A stretch of DNA of 64,000 bases from Carassius auratus. Lineage: Eukaryota > Chordata > Actinopteri > Cypriniformes > Cyprinidae. The stretch lies in assembly GCF_003368295.1 (NCBI RefSeq), contig NW_020526097.1:1-64000 (forward strand). Reading direction: 5' to 3'. Shown piece by piece: positions 10,701-20,665 of this stretch. A program made the translations under genes and the position numbers. How positions within the stretch are numbered: the first letter of the stretch is position 1; the number at the start of each line of letters is the position of its first letter. A model generated the notes under the pieces. The model was not told the origin of the DNA. It did not search any database and worked only from the letters and a program-made list of their open reading frames with translations.

Positions 10701-12100
10701 CATGTGTGTTTTTTAGAGAAGGCTAATCAGATTGATTTATGGCCCTTGTCATCTCTGTGAGATCTCACATGTAAACTCTCCAGTGTGTTTTGTGTGTGTT
10801 TGGCTGTGAAAACTGCCCGATTAATCCCTATCTGTTATTCCATTGTTCTCACCAAACGAGTCTTTCACACCTCCGCCAGGTATGACACATTATCCGCATT
10901 ATTCTTTTATCATTATTCTTTTGTTTTTATTCCACCTTTATTAGCCTTGATTGTGGTTTTTCAGGCTTTACAAAGACACAAAGCAGCGATCTCACTTCAG
11001 TCTCTCTTTGCATTTAGCCCTTATTTATCAAAAGTCTTACTATAAAAATACAACAAAACATTTTCCTACGACCTTACGTGAATTATTGTGACAAAAATGC
11101 ATTATGAAGAAGAAAAGCACCTGCTATTAGTAGCATCGGAGCTAACGTTAGCATCAAGCTACATCAGACAATTTATAAAATTATTAGTACACTTTTACTC
11201 AAAACTCACTTTAAACGCCGATCGAGTGTTTATAATAACTTCCTTTAGCGATCAGGGGTGGAATTTGGTCGTTTACTGTTGTAAAAATATGTTATCTGTA
11301 GCCTTTTTCATCGCTGCACAAGTTAGCATTTCCGATGTACATTTTCGATTTTTTTTATAAAAACGCCCCAGATCTCAATAAATTCTCATACCAAGCTTTA
11401 CTATCGTAATCGCGGGTTTATTATTCGGATATTTCGTGTGTACAGAGGTGTTTCAGTGTTGTTTTGGCCAGATAACTACCAGGAAGTGTGCAGGAAGCAT
11501 GTGACACGATGTGGCGGTGTCCATATATGACACTCTAAGATTGACACTTGCAAGGCCCAATCAGAGTCTGAGTCACACACCGCACGAGCTGTGACTACTG
11601 CACGCACACACAGATCGCTGGGAGAGGCTGTTTATCATCAGATCGCAAATCCATGGAAAATGAATATAAATGACGATTCTGTCTGAAGAAATATGAATTA
11701 AACATCTGTAAATATATCCATATATCTCCGCAGATATGCATCTTTTGTCTATAAATCCTTATTGACGCTGTTCAGTGAGTCTATGTGAACACAAATAAAC
11801 CGCTACAGACGTGACTGAATATGAGTGAGTGGTGAATTTCTATTCAAAATAGGGCATAATACGGATTTATTATTTTGCACTTCTGACATAAATCACTAAA
11901 TATCTGTCACTGCAACAATGTTTTATCAAAATATTGGTCAAATATCGAAGCTAGAGTCTTTAAACTTTCAATTGATGCACAGTTTGTCCAGATCAAGTAA
12001 GAGAGTGATGTTTAATGTGCTGTGAAAGTGAAACAATAATAAACTGGGGCCGTCGGCGATGTTTGCACGTAAAGGGGTTTTAACATCTAAATAAAATAAG
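10701..12100. other. Unclassified insertion next to the gene A breakpoint
   Basis: This stretch has no counterpart in the other SRCR gene copies and ends exactly where the sixth SRCR exon of gene A stops matching (about 12100). Short frames at 10785-11045 and 11088-11360 have no recognisable motif. It may be a transposon, but I found no convincing terminal repeats. Confidence 0.4.
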
Positions 12101-12297
12101 TTTATCAAACCAGTTACAAGGCTTCAGTCCGTCTGAATTACTGGGTTCACTGCCAGATCTTCCACAGTTCAGCTCTTGACAGATCAGACTCGCTGTGTCT
12201 CTTTTCATCTTGTTCCAGCACACATTACCCCAGGATCCATTGTAGAAAACCTCCAGATTCCCTTCACAGCCCTCAGTTAACCTGATCTCTTTAAACT
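12101..12297 (-). pseudogene. Gene A SRCR6 exon, truncated
   Basis: Acceptor CTAG precedes EFKEIRLTEGCEGNLEVFYN, and the exon follows the gene B exon at 27835-28134 up to GLKPCNW. It then runs into unrelated sequence, so the last three or four cysteines and the donor site are gone. Confidence 0.8.
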
Positions 12298-12491
12298 CTA
12301 GATGGAAAGGGGTGTGCATTAAAATATATGCAATTCAAGTAGTGCTTTATTTATCATTAAAAAAACTGGTTAATTCGAGGCTAAAGTTACCGTAATGCTA
12401 TGTTACTGACATAATATGTTATCAGCATTTGCATTATACTTTTTTTGGACGAAAAACATTTATGGAGCATTTCCTTTAGTGTACTGTTTAC

Positions 12492-12809
12492 CTGAGCACA
12501 CGACTCCTACATCCTCCTTGTGTTCACAGTCATGTTTTCCCCAGCTTGGAGAAGAGCAGCTCCACAGGGACGTCTCATTCCCCTCACACTCCACCTCATC
12601 CAGCCATATGTGTCCAGAACCAGGACCAAACCAGGCTGGTACCTGCTGGTTCCTGAGGGCCACTCCACACTGCAGCTGTCTGCACACCACATGAGCATCT
12701 TTAATATCCCAGGAGTCATCACACACTGTCCCCCATGAGCCGTTGTGAAAAACCTCCAGCCTCCCTGCACAGTCTCCCCCAGAACCCACCAGCCTGATGG
12801 ACCCCCGAC
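12492..12809 (-). CDS. Gene A SRCR5 exon
   Basis: 318-nt phase 1-1 exon with eight cysteines and the WGTVCDDSWD core. Almost identical to 28604-28921 (gene B) and 63044-63361 (gene C), with only a handful of residue changes. Confidence 0.85.
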
Positions 12810-12885
12810 CTGATATTCAGAGACAGAAAAACACATTATTGATCACAAACAACTGAAGAATCTGTCCAGATGTTGTTCTTCTCAC

Positions 12886-13233
12886 CAAGGCAGGTGATTG
12901 ACAGCTGTTGTGTGGAGCTGCAGCTGAGAGTTCGTGGAGATCTGCAGTTCCCCAGATGAGCTTCACTCCCAGAGCACTGGAAGCCCGTCACACACTCATG
13001 ACTGTGTTCCGGACTGGATGAAGAGGAGCTGTAGAAGTTCAGCACAGAGCCACAGCCCAGCTGTCTGCAGACCACAGAGGATTCAGAGAGACTCCAGGAG
13101 TCCAGCAGAACTCTCCTCCAGACCTGATGGATGAAAACTTCCACCTCCCCCTCACACTGTCTCTCTCCAGACAACCGCACCAGACCATCATGAAGAGCCA
13201 GAGAGGAATCTGAGTGAAAGATCTGACATTTCA
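12886..13233 (-). CDS. Gene A SRCR4 exon (atypical cysteine pattern)
   Basis: 348-nt phase 1-1 exon. The usual second cysteine (TVCDD) is replaced by RVLLDSW, and an extra cysteine appears in HECVTG, so the count is still eight but the pairing must differ. Gene B keeps only a relic of this domain (28999-29085), and gene C has it without a splice acceptor (63439-63736). Confidence 0.8.
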
Positions 13234-13450
13234 CTAAAATACTGCAAATGTGTTAAAGACCACAGAGGAACACTTATATAATAAATTTGTTTTATATCAA
13301 TATCACATTTATATAAGTAAATTCAAAACTTAAATGATACAAGCATGAATTTTCAATCTGAAATTTATAGGAAAGATATACAGCATTTCGTATAAGATTA
13401 AGTCTTCCAGTAGCATAATATCAGTAAATGCTACAGTAATATAGACTCAC

Positions 13451-13765
13451 TAGAGCAGATGACTCCAACATCTCGACTATGAGAACATTCAGCTCGACTC
13501 CATGAAGAGATGGAACATTCTGAGAGTTTTGTTTCATTCCCGTCACAATCAAACACATCAGCCCAGATTTCACCACTTCCCTCTCCAAACCAGTCTGATC
13601 CCACAACAGACACAGCAATCCCACAATTCAGCTGTCTACAGAGAACGCTGGCATCTCTCATATCCCAGCATGCATCGCACACTGTGCCCCACTCATTGAG
13701 GAACTGAAGCTCCACTCTTCCAGAACAGATGCCAGGACCGTTTACCAGTCTGAGATCAGTGTAAC
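13451..13765 (-). CDS. Gene A SRCR3 exon
   Basis: 315-nt phase 1-1 exon beginning GYTDLRLVNG. It has nine cysteines, the extra one in VCDACWD, as in its gene B counterpart (29195-29509). Confidence 0.85.
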
Positions 13766-13998
13766 CTGGAGAAAGAACACAGAGTTTACTGAGATTTTAA
13801 GTAAGAGAACAGAGATAATCTGAGTAATTCTCATGTTCTTAATTCTGTTTAATACAGTCACTCAGAGCTTATAATGATGTACTGATCAAACAATTACATT
13901 TGAGTAAATTGAACAATTGGATTTGTTAAATAAATAGGTTAAACAATTTACCAGAACATATCAGTCCGACATCATTTTCATGGGTGCAGTTTGTTTTA

Positions 13999-15019
13999 TA
14001 GAGTTGGGGTACTCGAACTTGGACTCGGACTCGAGTCCGGACTCGAGTGCAATTTTGAATGAACTCGGACTTGTCACGCACTCGGGTGAATTTGTACTCG
14101 GACTTGACATGGACTTGAACATTTTGGACTCGGAAAATATTCCGAGTACAGTCGAGTCCACGTCATGTGTAACAATAAAACCAGCATAAAATTGAAATGA
14201 TAAATTAATGAATGTCTCCCCTTCTGTCATTTTACTGCACCACACCGGCAGGCAGAAGTCTCATGCTTGCAGACGAAACACACGCACCACTCACTGGATA
14301 TCAATGTGGATTAGTGATGGGAAGCTCGATTCTTTTCCGCGAACCGGTTCTTTCGGACGGTTTGATTCAATAAACCGGTTGAAAAAAAAAAAAACAGTTC
14401 ACCGGATACATAATCCATTGCGATGTATTTGTTATTAAATGAACTTACGTTTCGTCAGATTGCCCTTCATTCAAGCCCTCGGTTTACCCGCACTCATTAC
14501 ATTAGCACAAAATCAGTTCAGAATCAATCACCAAAAGAATCAGTTCAGTTCAGACGCGCTGTGAGTCAGTCGGCTTCATGCTGAATCACGAATGCGCAGT
14601 ATCATCAGCTCCTCGGTTCTCGAATCGGACGCGTCCGAAAGTAACGGTTTTCGGTTCAGTGTACTGATGATCTGAAAACTGATACAACCGGTTCTTGACT
14701 CGAGAACGAGAATCGCTCAAAACCCGGGTAGGACAATCTGACAGGGTAGGATAAAATGTCAGGACACCGGCACATGCGGCAGTTCAGTATCATCAGCTGC
14801 TCTACTCGTGTTCATGTTCTGTTTACTACAAACTCAGTTTGTGAATCTGTCATCATTAACTATAAATACAGTACAGATATTTCATAAATCATCTCTTATT
14901 CATATTAAACATGGAGTCTTTCTTAATCATTGTCCAACTTCCCTGAAAACCCCTTTGGCCCCATACATAATCTACAATATGCAGATTAGAAACATGTAGC
15001 CCCTATCTTAACAAAAAAC

Positions 15020-15083
<64 letters not shown>

Positions 15084-15905
15084 GTTTTATCACACTTTCC
15101 GATGTTTAACAAAATATTTGAAAAATTCATCAGTTCATCAGTTCATCAGTTCATCAGTTCATCAGTATCATCAGTTCATCGGTTCTCAAATCGGACGCCT
15201 CCGAAAGAAACAGTTTTTGGTTCAGTGTACTGGTGATCCGAAAACCAATGCAACCGACTACCAAAGACAGCAGCAGCAACCAACAGATGCTGCACAGCTC
15301 AGCATTGCAGGATTTGCAAGACTAGATTTGACCAAACAAGCAGTGCTACTTTATGATGCAAGTTCTCCCAAGACAACAGGAAATTCATAATGTCATCATT
15401 AAGGATCTCCTCATTGGCTGCACTTTACCTCTGTCAAATGTGGGGGAGAGGCATTAAATAACTGAAATGTCATCTTTAACTGGAGGACAATATAGTGTGA
15501 TACAATAATAAAACAGGTTCATTTGTATTTTCATGCACTTGTAATACAATAAAACCTTTGAAACCTTTTTTGATAGGAAACTAGTTCTGTTGACATAAAA
15601 TAAAAATGTTCAATGGCAATGACTAGATGTAACAGTGGTATTTTTTTTATTACATTTTTATATTGCCATTGGTTTAATGTGTTGAAAGGTTAAAATATTA
15701 ATAGAATGTAAAAATGTACAATACCAATTTATAATCTTTTTTAATTTAATTACTTTCTGGACTCGGGCGGACTCGACTCGGACTCGGCCTTTAAGAACTC
15801 GGACTTGAGTCCAACTCGGCCCCTTTTGGACTCGGACTCGGACTCGATGTTTGTGGACTTGGTCTTGACTCGTACTCGACAAAGGTGGACTCGGACCCAA
15901 CTCTA
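13999..15905. mobile_element. Non-autonomous hAT transposon
   Basis: Ends TAGAGTTGGG... and ...CCCAACTCTA form terminal inverted repeats. An exact 8-bp target duplication TTGTTTTA lies on both sides (13991-13998, 15906-15913), diagnostic of hAT. Subterminal regions are rich in GACTCG motifs. The interior has no intact transposase, only a short remnant frame (about 15250-15390), an (AT)n tract (15020-15076) and nested debris. Confidence 0.9.
14314..15265. mobile_element. Second hAT-like element nested in the hAT, fragmentary
   Basis: Starts TAGTGATGGGAAGCTCGATT, a hAT-type terminus, with CCGGTTC-rich subterminal sequence. Sequence at 14600-14700 recurs at about 15160-15265, so it is partial or rearranged. 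No matching right terminus (CCCATCACTA) was seen. Confidence 0.4.
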
Positions 15906-16372
15906 TTGTTTTATGTGAGTTTGATGATGGACATCCTCGAATGTGTGATTCATTTCCTCTGCACTGAATCTCTTGTGTCCACAGCTGAGCGTCTCCTTTG
16001 CCAAAAGCAGCTGCTCCCAGCACCTGTACAGGAGCCCCACAGTCCAGCTCTCTACACACAACCTTTGCATCCTGCTGGTCAAAGGCAGCGTCACACAATG
16101 AACCCCATCGTCCTCCAAAATACATCTCCAGTCTCCCAGAGCACAGATGAGACCCAGCTACAAGTCCTGGCCTTCCATAGTTTAAAGTTTCTAATTTATT
16201 TACACAACAGAGAAGATCATATGCCACTATGATTATGATACAGACATAAAACAAGATTTTTTTTAAAGGATGAAAATTAATAGTTTAGACCATAAAATAT
16301 GCTCTGAAAACAAATTACACACAAAAGTCTGATCATTGATGCATTAACAGGCTGATGTATGGAGCAGCTCAC

Positions 16373-16690
16373 CTGAGCATCTGACTCCAGCATCTTCATA
16401 ATGACTACAGCCACCACTAACACCCCATCCTCTTGATCTACAGTCCTTCAGTGTTGATTCTGATCCACTACAGGCCACATCATCCATCCAGATTGGTCCT
16501 GATCCTGGTCCAAAAGGAGCATTACTCAGAGCCTCTACAGCTTTTCCACATCCCAGCTCTCTACACACCACTTCAGCATCAGCCAAATCCCAGTCATCAT
16601 CACACACTGTTCCCCACTGACCATCATGATGAACCTCCACTCGACCAGCACAGGGACTGTTACCACCAACCAACCTAACAGTCTCCAAAT
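16373..16690 (-). CDS. Gene A SRCR1 exon
   Basis: 318-nt phase 1-1 exon with eight cysteines and cores GRVEVHHDGQWGTVCDDDWD and VVCRELGCG. Orthologous in position to 30227-30541 of gene B, but clearly diverged from it. Confidence 0.85.
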
Positions 16691-17059
16691 CTGTACATGA
16701 AAGAAAGAGATTTAACCACATTAGTAGTAAAAAACAAAACAAAAAAACAAAAAAAAAAACAATCACCAGCAGTATATTGCAAAGCTGCAAAAAATGTAAT
16801 ATGAAGTTAGTTAATTCAAACTGGACAATTAAAGCTGGAGAAGAAAACATTACAAATAATCTTATCATTAAATTGATTGACTGTAAAAGCTCAAATTATT
16901 CATAAAATGCATTTATAATTAAATTGTCTAGTGTCACTAAATCTTGTTTTCTAAATATAACACAGGCATATATTCACTTTCTAATTTTATGAGCCATCAC
17001 ATCATAGATACACTCATATAATGTATAATTTCACCTCTTACTGTCTATTTTGTACTCAC

Positions 17060-17120
17060 CAGCTGTGGCTAGAGTGATTATAGTGAAGAGTAAAACGAGT
17101 GTCAGACATCGCTCCATCAT
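17060..17120 (-). CDS. Gene A signal-peptide exon
   Basis: ATG at 17118-17120 (an in-frame second ATG follows) opens MMERCLTLVLLFTIITLATA, a textbook signal peptide, and ends in phase 1 at donor GTGAGT. Its sequence differs from the gene B leader although the upstream block is shared. Confidence 0.85.
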
Positions 17121-17149
17121 TTTCTGCTCGTCACACGTCTGTTTGACTG

Positions 17150-17545
17150 TCAGCACAAGTTTCTCCTCTGCTCCCTCAAACACACTGAAGAAACTGGCTC
17201 CTGTCAGCCCCCTAAAGAGAGAGAGAGACTCACAGCTGCCAATGACACTCACTGTTACCTTATTAGACACAACAGAGGAAATCATCAAACACAACCAGTG
17301 ACAAATCAGAAAGCAGCATTTTTATTTTCTCCATATATATCAATAAAGTGTGAGCGCTGATGAGTGGGACTCCTCCTCCAGCGTGAAGAGACACTTCACT
17401 GAGGACAGACTCGTGTCAGTCAGAAGTCAGTGTGGAGATAAAGTCACACTAAACTTAAAGCAGATTGATACAGAAACACTGCAGCTTATATTCAGCATCA
17501 AAACCTGAACCTGAACACAGCAGACACAAGCACTGATGACTGACT
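17150..17545 (-). promoter_or_regulatory. Conserved upstream/5' UTR block, copy 2 (gene A)
   Basis: Nearly identical to 180-590 and 30790-31190 and directly upstream of the gene A start. The high identity against diverged flanks suggests recent duplication or functional constraint. Confidence 0.5.
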
Positions 17546-19200
17546 GCTCACTTACTGAAACTTTATTTTAAAATGATTTTTATATAAATGTATAAATTAG
17601 AATAAACTGCACATTTTAATGTTTTTTAAGAAATAAATGTGCATAATATTAGGTGGATTTTACTTCACCATTATGATGTTCTAATCAAGAGCACAATAAA
17701 CAGTATGTTAATATATTATCAAATGAACTGGACTGATTGTGTTTAACAGCAGAAGACTATTCTGACAAGATCTGTAAAGATGTTAATTGGACATTTTAAG
17801 TGCTTATCCTTGTAATGTGTAATTCTTCCAGCAGATGGCAGCAAAACACTTCTTATTGTAAAGTGCAGCAGACAAGAGTCTTGTCCTTGTGTCACCACAT
17901 GAGGGAGCTTCTCACTTTTTCCAGACAGACTTTTTTTTTTTTTTTTGGAACAAGATCAAATTACATGTATATGACAAACACTATACATGATATAATCATT
18001 ATACATGAAATAAAATATTTCACAGAGGGGCTGTATACAAATACAAATGTATATAAAAATATTAAAGCGTTTTCAAACTTTCAAGCTTTTTTTAACAGAA
18101 AATCGTATACCATCAATAAAGTTTGTTTTTCTTTTGCATGAGAACTTACATTTGTGAATATGAAATTTTGCCTTTAAAAAAATAAAGTTTATTATGTCAA
18201 TGTGACTGTGTTTTTCTTTGCTGTTATCTAGTATACCAACAATACATAATTTCATAACCAAACAAAATGATTATCAATATTTTGCACAATAAAATCACAT
18301 ACATTTAGCCAAAATAGTTTTACAAAAGGGCAATGCCAAAACAAATGTATCACAGTCTCAGGGCAACTGGCACAAAAGGAGCAACTAAAATCAATATCAG
18401 ATTTAAATAAAATAGTAAATCCTGATTTTGAATGATACTCCCTTAACCTTGTTTGTAATTTAATACTGATTAGGTATTAAACAAACCTTTTTCCAAACAA
18501 TATTGTCTGTTAGTTTATTCCAATATGAATAAAGATAAGGCAAAGACACAATATCTCATTAAAATAAAGCTCTTATGGAACTGTTGTGTGATTTAAGAGA
18601 AAAACAGATGTTATATAATAACTTATTATATTAGGCAGAGACCACTGTTGGATGTTAATTCTTGTCTGATGTCTAAATAAAATACAAACTTTAGGAGAAT
18701 TGGCAACAAAAACTTTGGCAAAGTCCCCTGATGTAACATGATTTTTCTAATGTGCCAAAAAATCCCATTACAGGGAAGGGGGGTCCCACAGGGGGCCCCA
18801 AACAGTTGCATGGTTTGTGTACCGCTGCTGTTGGTCATCAGAGCAGTCATGTAACTTTGTAAATATTTTGACCAACAGAGAGAGCTGCGAGCACCACTAA
18901 ATATGTCAAATCAGTTCCTTTAACGCACACTAAACCTAAACACGATTCTGCTCCTAAGCAGTATTCAAGTGTATCCCATCATGCATCATGTTCAGGAACT
19001 TGTGCACCGAAATCGAGGAAAACATTCCACTGTAAGTTAAAATAATTAGATATTATAATCTTGTTGTAAAACAAAGCTTTTTTTTTTACGTTTTATTGAA
19101 ACATAGATGCTCTGTATTATGTACATCATTTACAACTGTTTTTATTGCTTATAAAAACCAGAGTTTTAACATATCAATATCAATATCACTCAGACTTTGT
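17546..19200. other. Spacer between gene A and fragment A'
   Basis: AT-rich with no gene. The recurring block (core CAGCAGATGGCAGCAAAAC, followed by TCTTGTCCTTGTGTCACC) is at 17828-17915, with a poly-T run after it. Confidence 0.55.
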
Positions 19201-19230
19201 TCAGATTTGTTGAACCGAGGCAGTGGATGA

Positions 19231-20145
19231 TCACGGAGTCGAATGCCCCACTTCTTTGTTTGACTCCTCCTCCACATCATCATAATCTGTTATTAAATAC
19301 TAAATATTAAATCATGTCAAATGTTGTCATTGGATGAATATTTTAAGTGTTAACATGAAAACTTTGACTAAATTAAAATAAAGATGTTATGTTAATATAA
19401 TGAGAACAAAAGGGTTATAATAACTTACCCAACGTGTTTCTTACATCTTCACTGACACTCATCACATCATCATACTCCTCCTGAACTCTCTCTGATCAAG
19501 AATGACAGAAAAACATGTCATATCAGTTTATAAAACAATTCTCATTTGAGGGATCATTCTTACCTCCAGTGGCTTAATTACACAGAACACACATCTGAGG
19601 CCTAGTCCACAATACACTGGTATTTTTATAAACAGGAGTTTTCCTCAATTTAAAAAACAAAAAAAACTTGTTCATGTGAAAATTTAACTGGAGGAGAAGC
19701 TGATGATGTTGTGGCAGGAGTAGTGGATACTGACACATCTGACAAGTCTGTCAAAACACATTAATAATCATGTAAATGACATATTAATTACTCAACTAGC
19801 ACTAAAATTATCAAACAATCTTGTTGTGACCTGGACAGTTGAGTCTAACAAGCTTCTTGTGGGAGCAGTCAGTGTGGTTATTCAGGGAGAGAGGACAGTC
19901 CCACAGATGAATCTCATTCCCTCTGCATTCGACTTTGTTCATCCACACAACACCTTCACCTGCACCAAAGGTTGAATTCCCATCAGCCCTCAGTGCTGCT
20001 CCACAACCCAGCTGCCTGCAGACCACCAGAGCATCGCTGATGTCCCACTGATCATCACAGACTGAGCCCCACACAGCGTTAAGATACACCTCCAGCCTCC
20101 CAGAGCACCGGCCGTCTCCTCCACTCAGTCTGAGAGGAACATGAT
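19231..20145 (-). pseudogene. Fragment A': truncated 3' half of an SRCR receptor gene
   Basis: Contains the membrane-proximal SRCR exon (19831-20145, intact, 315 nt), the first 58 nt of the stalk exon (19690-19747), and the last two tail exons (19429-19491, EEYDDVMSVSEDV; 19231-19286, DYDDVEEESNKEV then stop). The transmembrane segment and six tail exons are deleted: the stalk exon runs straight into the remnant of the intronic MITE that genes B and C keep between tail exons 6 and 7. No signal peptide or upstream SRCR exon lies between it and gene B. Confidence 0.8.
19599..19689. mobile_element. MITE remnant at the A' deletion junction
   Basis: Begins GGCCTAGTCCACAATACACT like the full copies at 23939 and 53656, and breaks off where the stalk exon resumes at 19690. 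Confidence 0.6.
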
Positions 20146-20233
20146 CTAAAACACACACATCAACCAGAACAGCTTCAGCTATATTTGGAAAATAATATTT
20201 TAATATAAAAGGCTTACGTTAACTAACATAAAA

Positions 20234-20234
<1 letters not shown>

Positions 20235-20269
<35 letters not shown>

Positions 20270-20665
20270 TCATTACATTTCTTTGGTGCTTTTCTGCTTT
20301 TCTAGGCACTTAAAGAGCTCTACATTGTGAGGGGTATCTCTTCGTCCCCCACCAGTGTGCAGCATCCACCTGAATGATGCGACGTCAGCCATAGTGCGAA
20401 CACCCAACACACACCAGCTTATTGGTGAAGAGGAGACAGAGTGATGAAGATAATCAGTAGATATGGGGATTGTTAGGAGGCCATGATGGTCAGAAACCAA
20501 TGGACGAACTTGGCCAGGATGTCGAGGTCACACCTCTACTCTTTTTAAAAGACATCATGGGATTTTTTTAATGACCACAGAGAGTCAGGACATTAGTTTA
20601 ACGTCTCATCTGAACGATGGTGCTTTTTGAAAGCATTGTGTCCCCCTCACCATACTGGGGTTTTA
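20235..20665. repeat. (TAA)n microsatellite and dispersed teleost repeat
   Basis: A (TAA)n run at about 20235-20268 is followed by a block containing CACCAGTGTGCAGCATCCAC and TTTAACGTCTCATC. I recall this as part of a very common fish repeat of uncertain class. Confidence 0.45.

Larger units (their letters stand above)
13952..16190 (-). pseudogene. Gene A SRCR2 exon split by a hAT element
   Basis: The exon runs from an acceptor at 16190 to a donor at 13952. A 1907-bp hAT element (13999-15905) and one copy of its target duplication interrupt it at the codons for the seventh-cysteine region. Subtracting insert plus one duplication leaves 324 nt, a multiple of three and open, so the exon was intact before the insertion. 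Confidence 0.85.
12101..17120 (-). pseudogene. Gene A: SRCR receptor, disrupted copy
   Basis: Seven exons of a group B SRCR receptor in order: signal peptide (17060-17120), SRCR1 (16373-16690), SRCR2 (13952-16190, split by a 1.9 kb hAT element), SRCR3 (13451-13765), SRCR4 (12886-13233), SRCR5 (12492-12809) and the 5' two thirds of SRCR6 (to about 12101). All intact exons are phase 1-1 with GT/AG sites. Linker, last SRCR, transmembrane and most tail exons are missing; two tail-exon relics lie at 2979-3028 and 3427-3486. Two independent lesions (hAT insertion, truncation in SRCR6) make a full receptor impossible. A short secreted product using the first exons cannot be excluded. Confidence 0.8.

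Noticed and set aside
10785..11360. Two plus-strand frames of 86 and 90 codons
   Set aside because: No motif, no splice context, AT-rich composition; likely chance frames in an unclassified repeat.
15118..15165. Tandem CAGTTCATCA repeats, considered as a CRISPR-like array
   Set aside because: Direct 10-bp repeats with no spacers, inside a transposon in a vertebrate genome.
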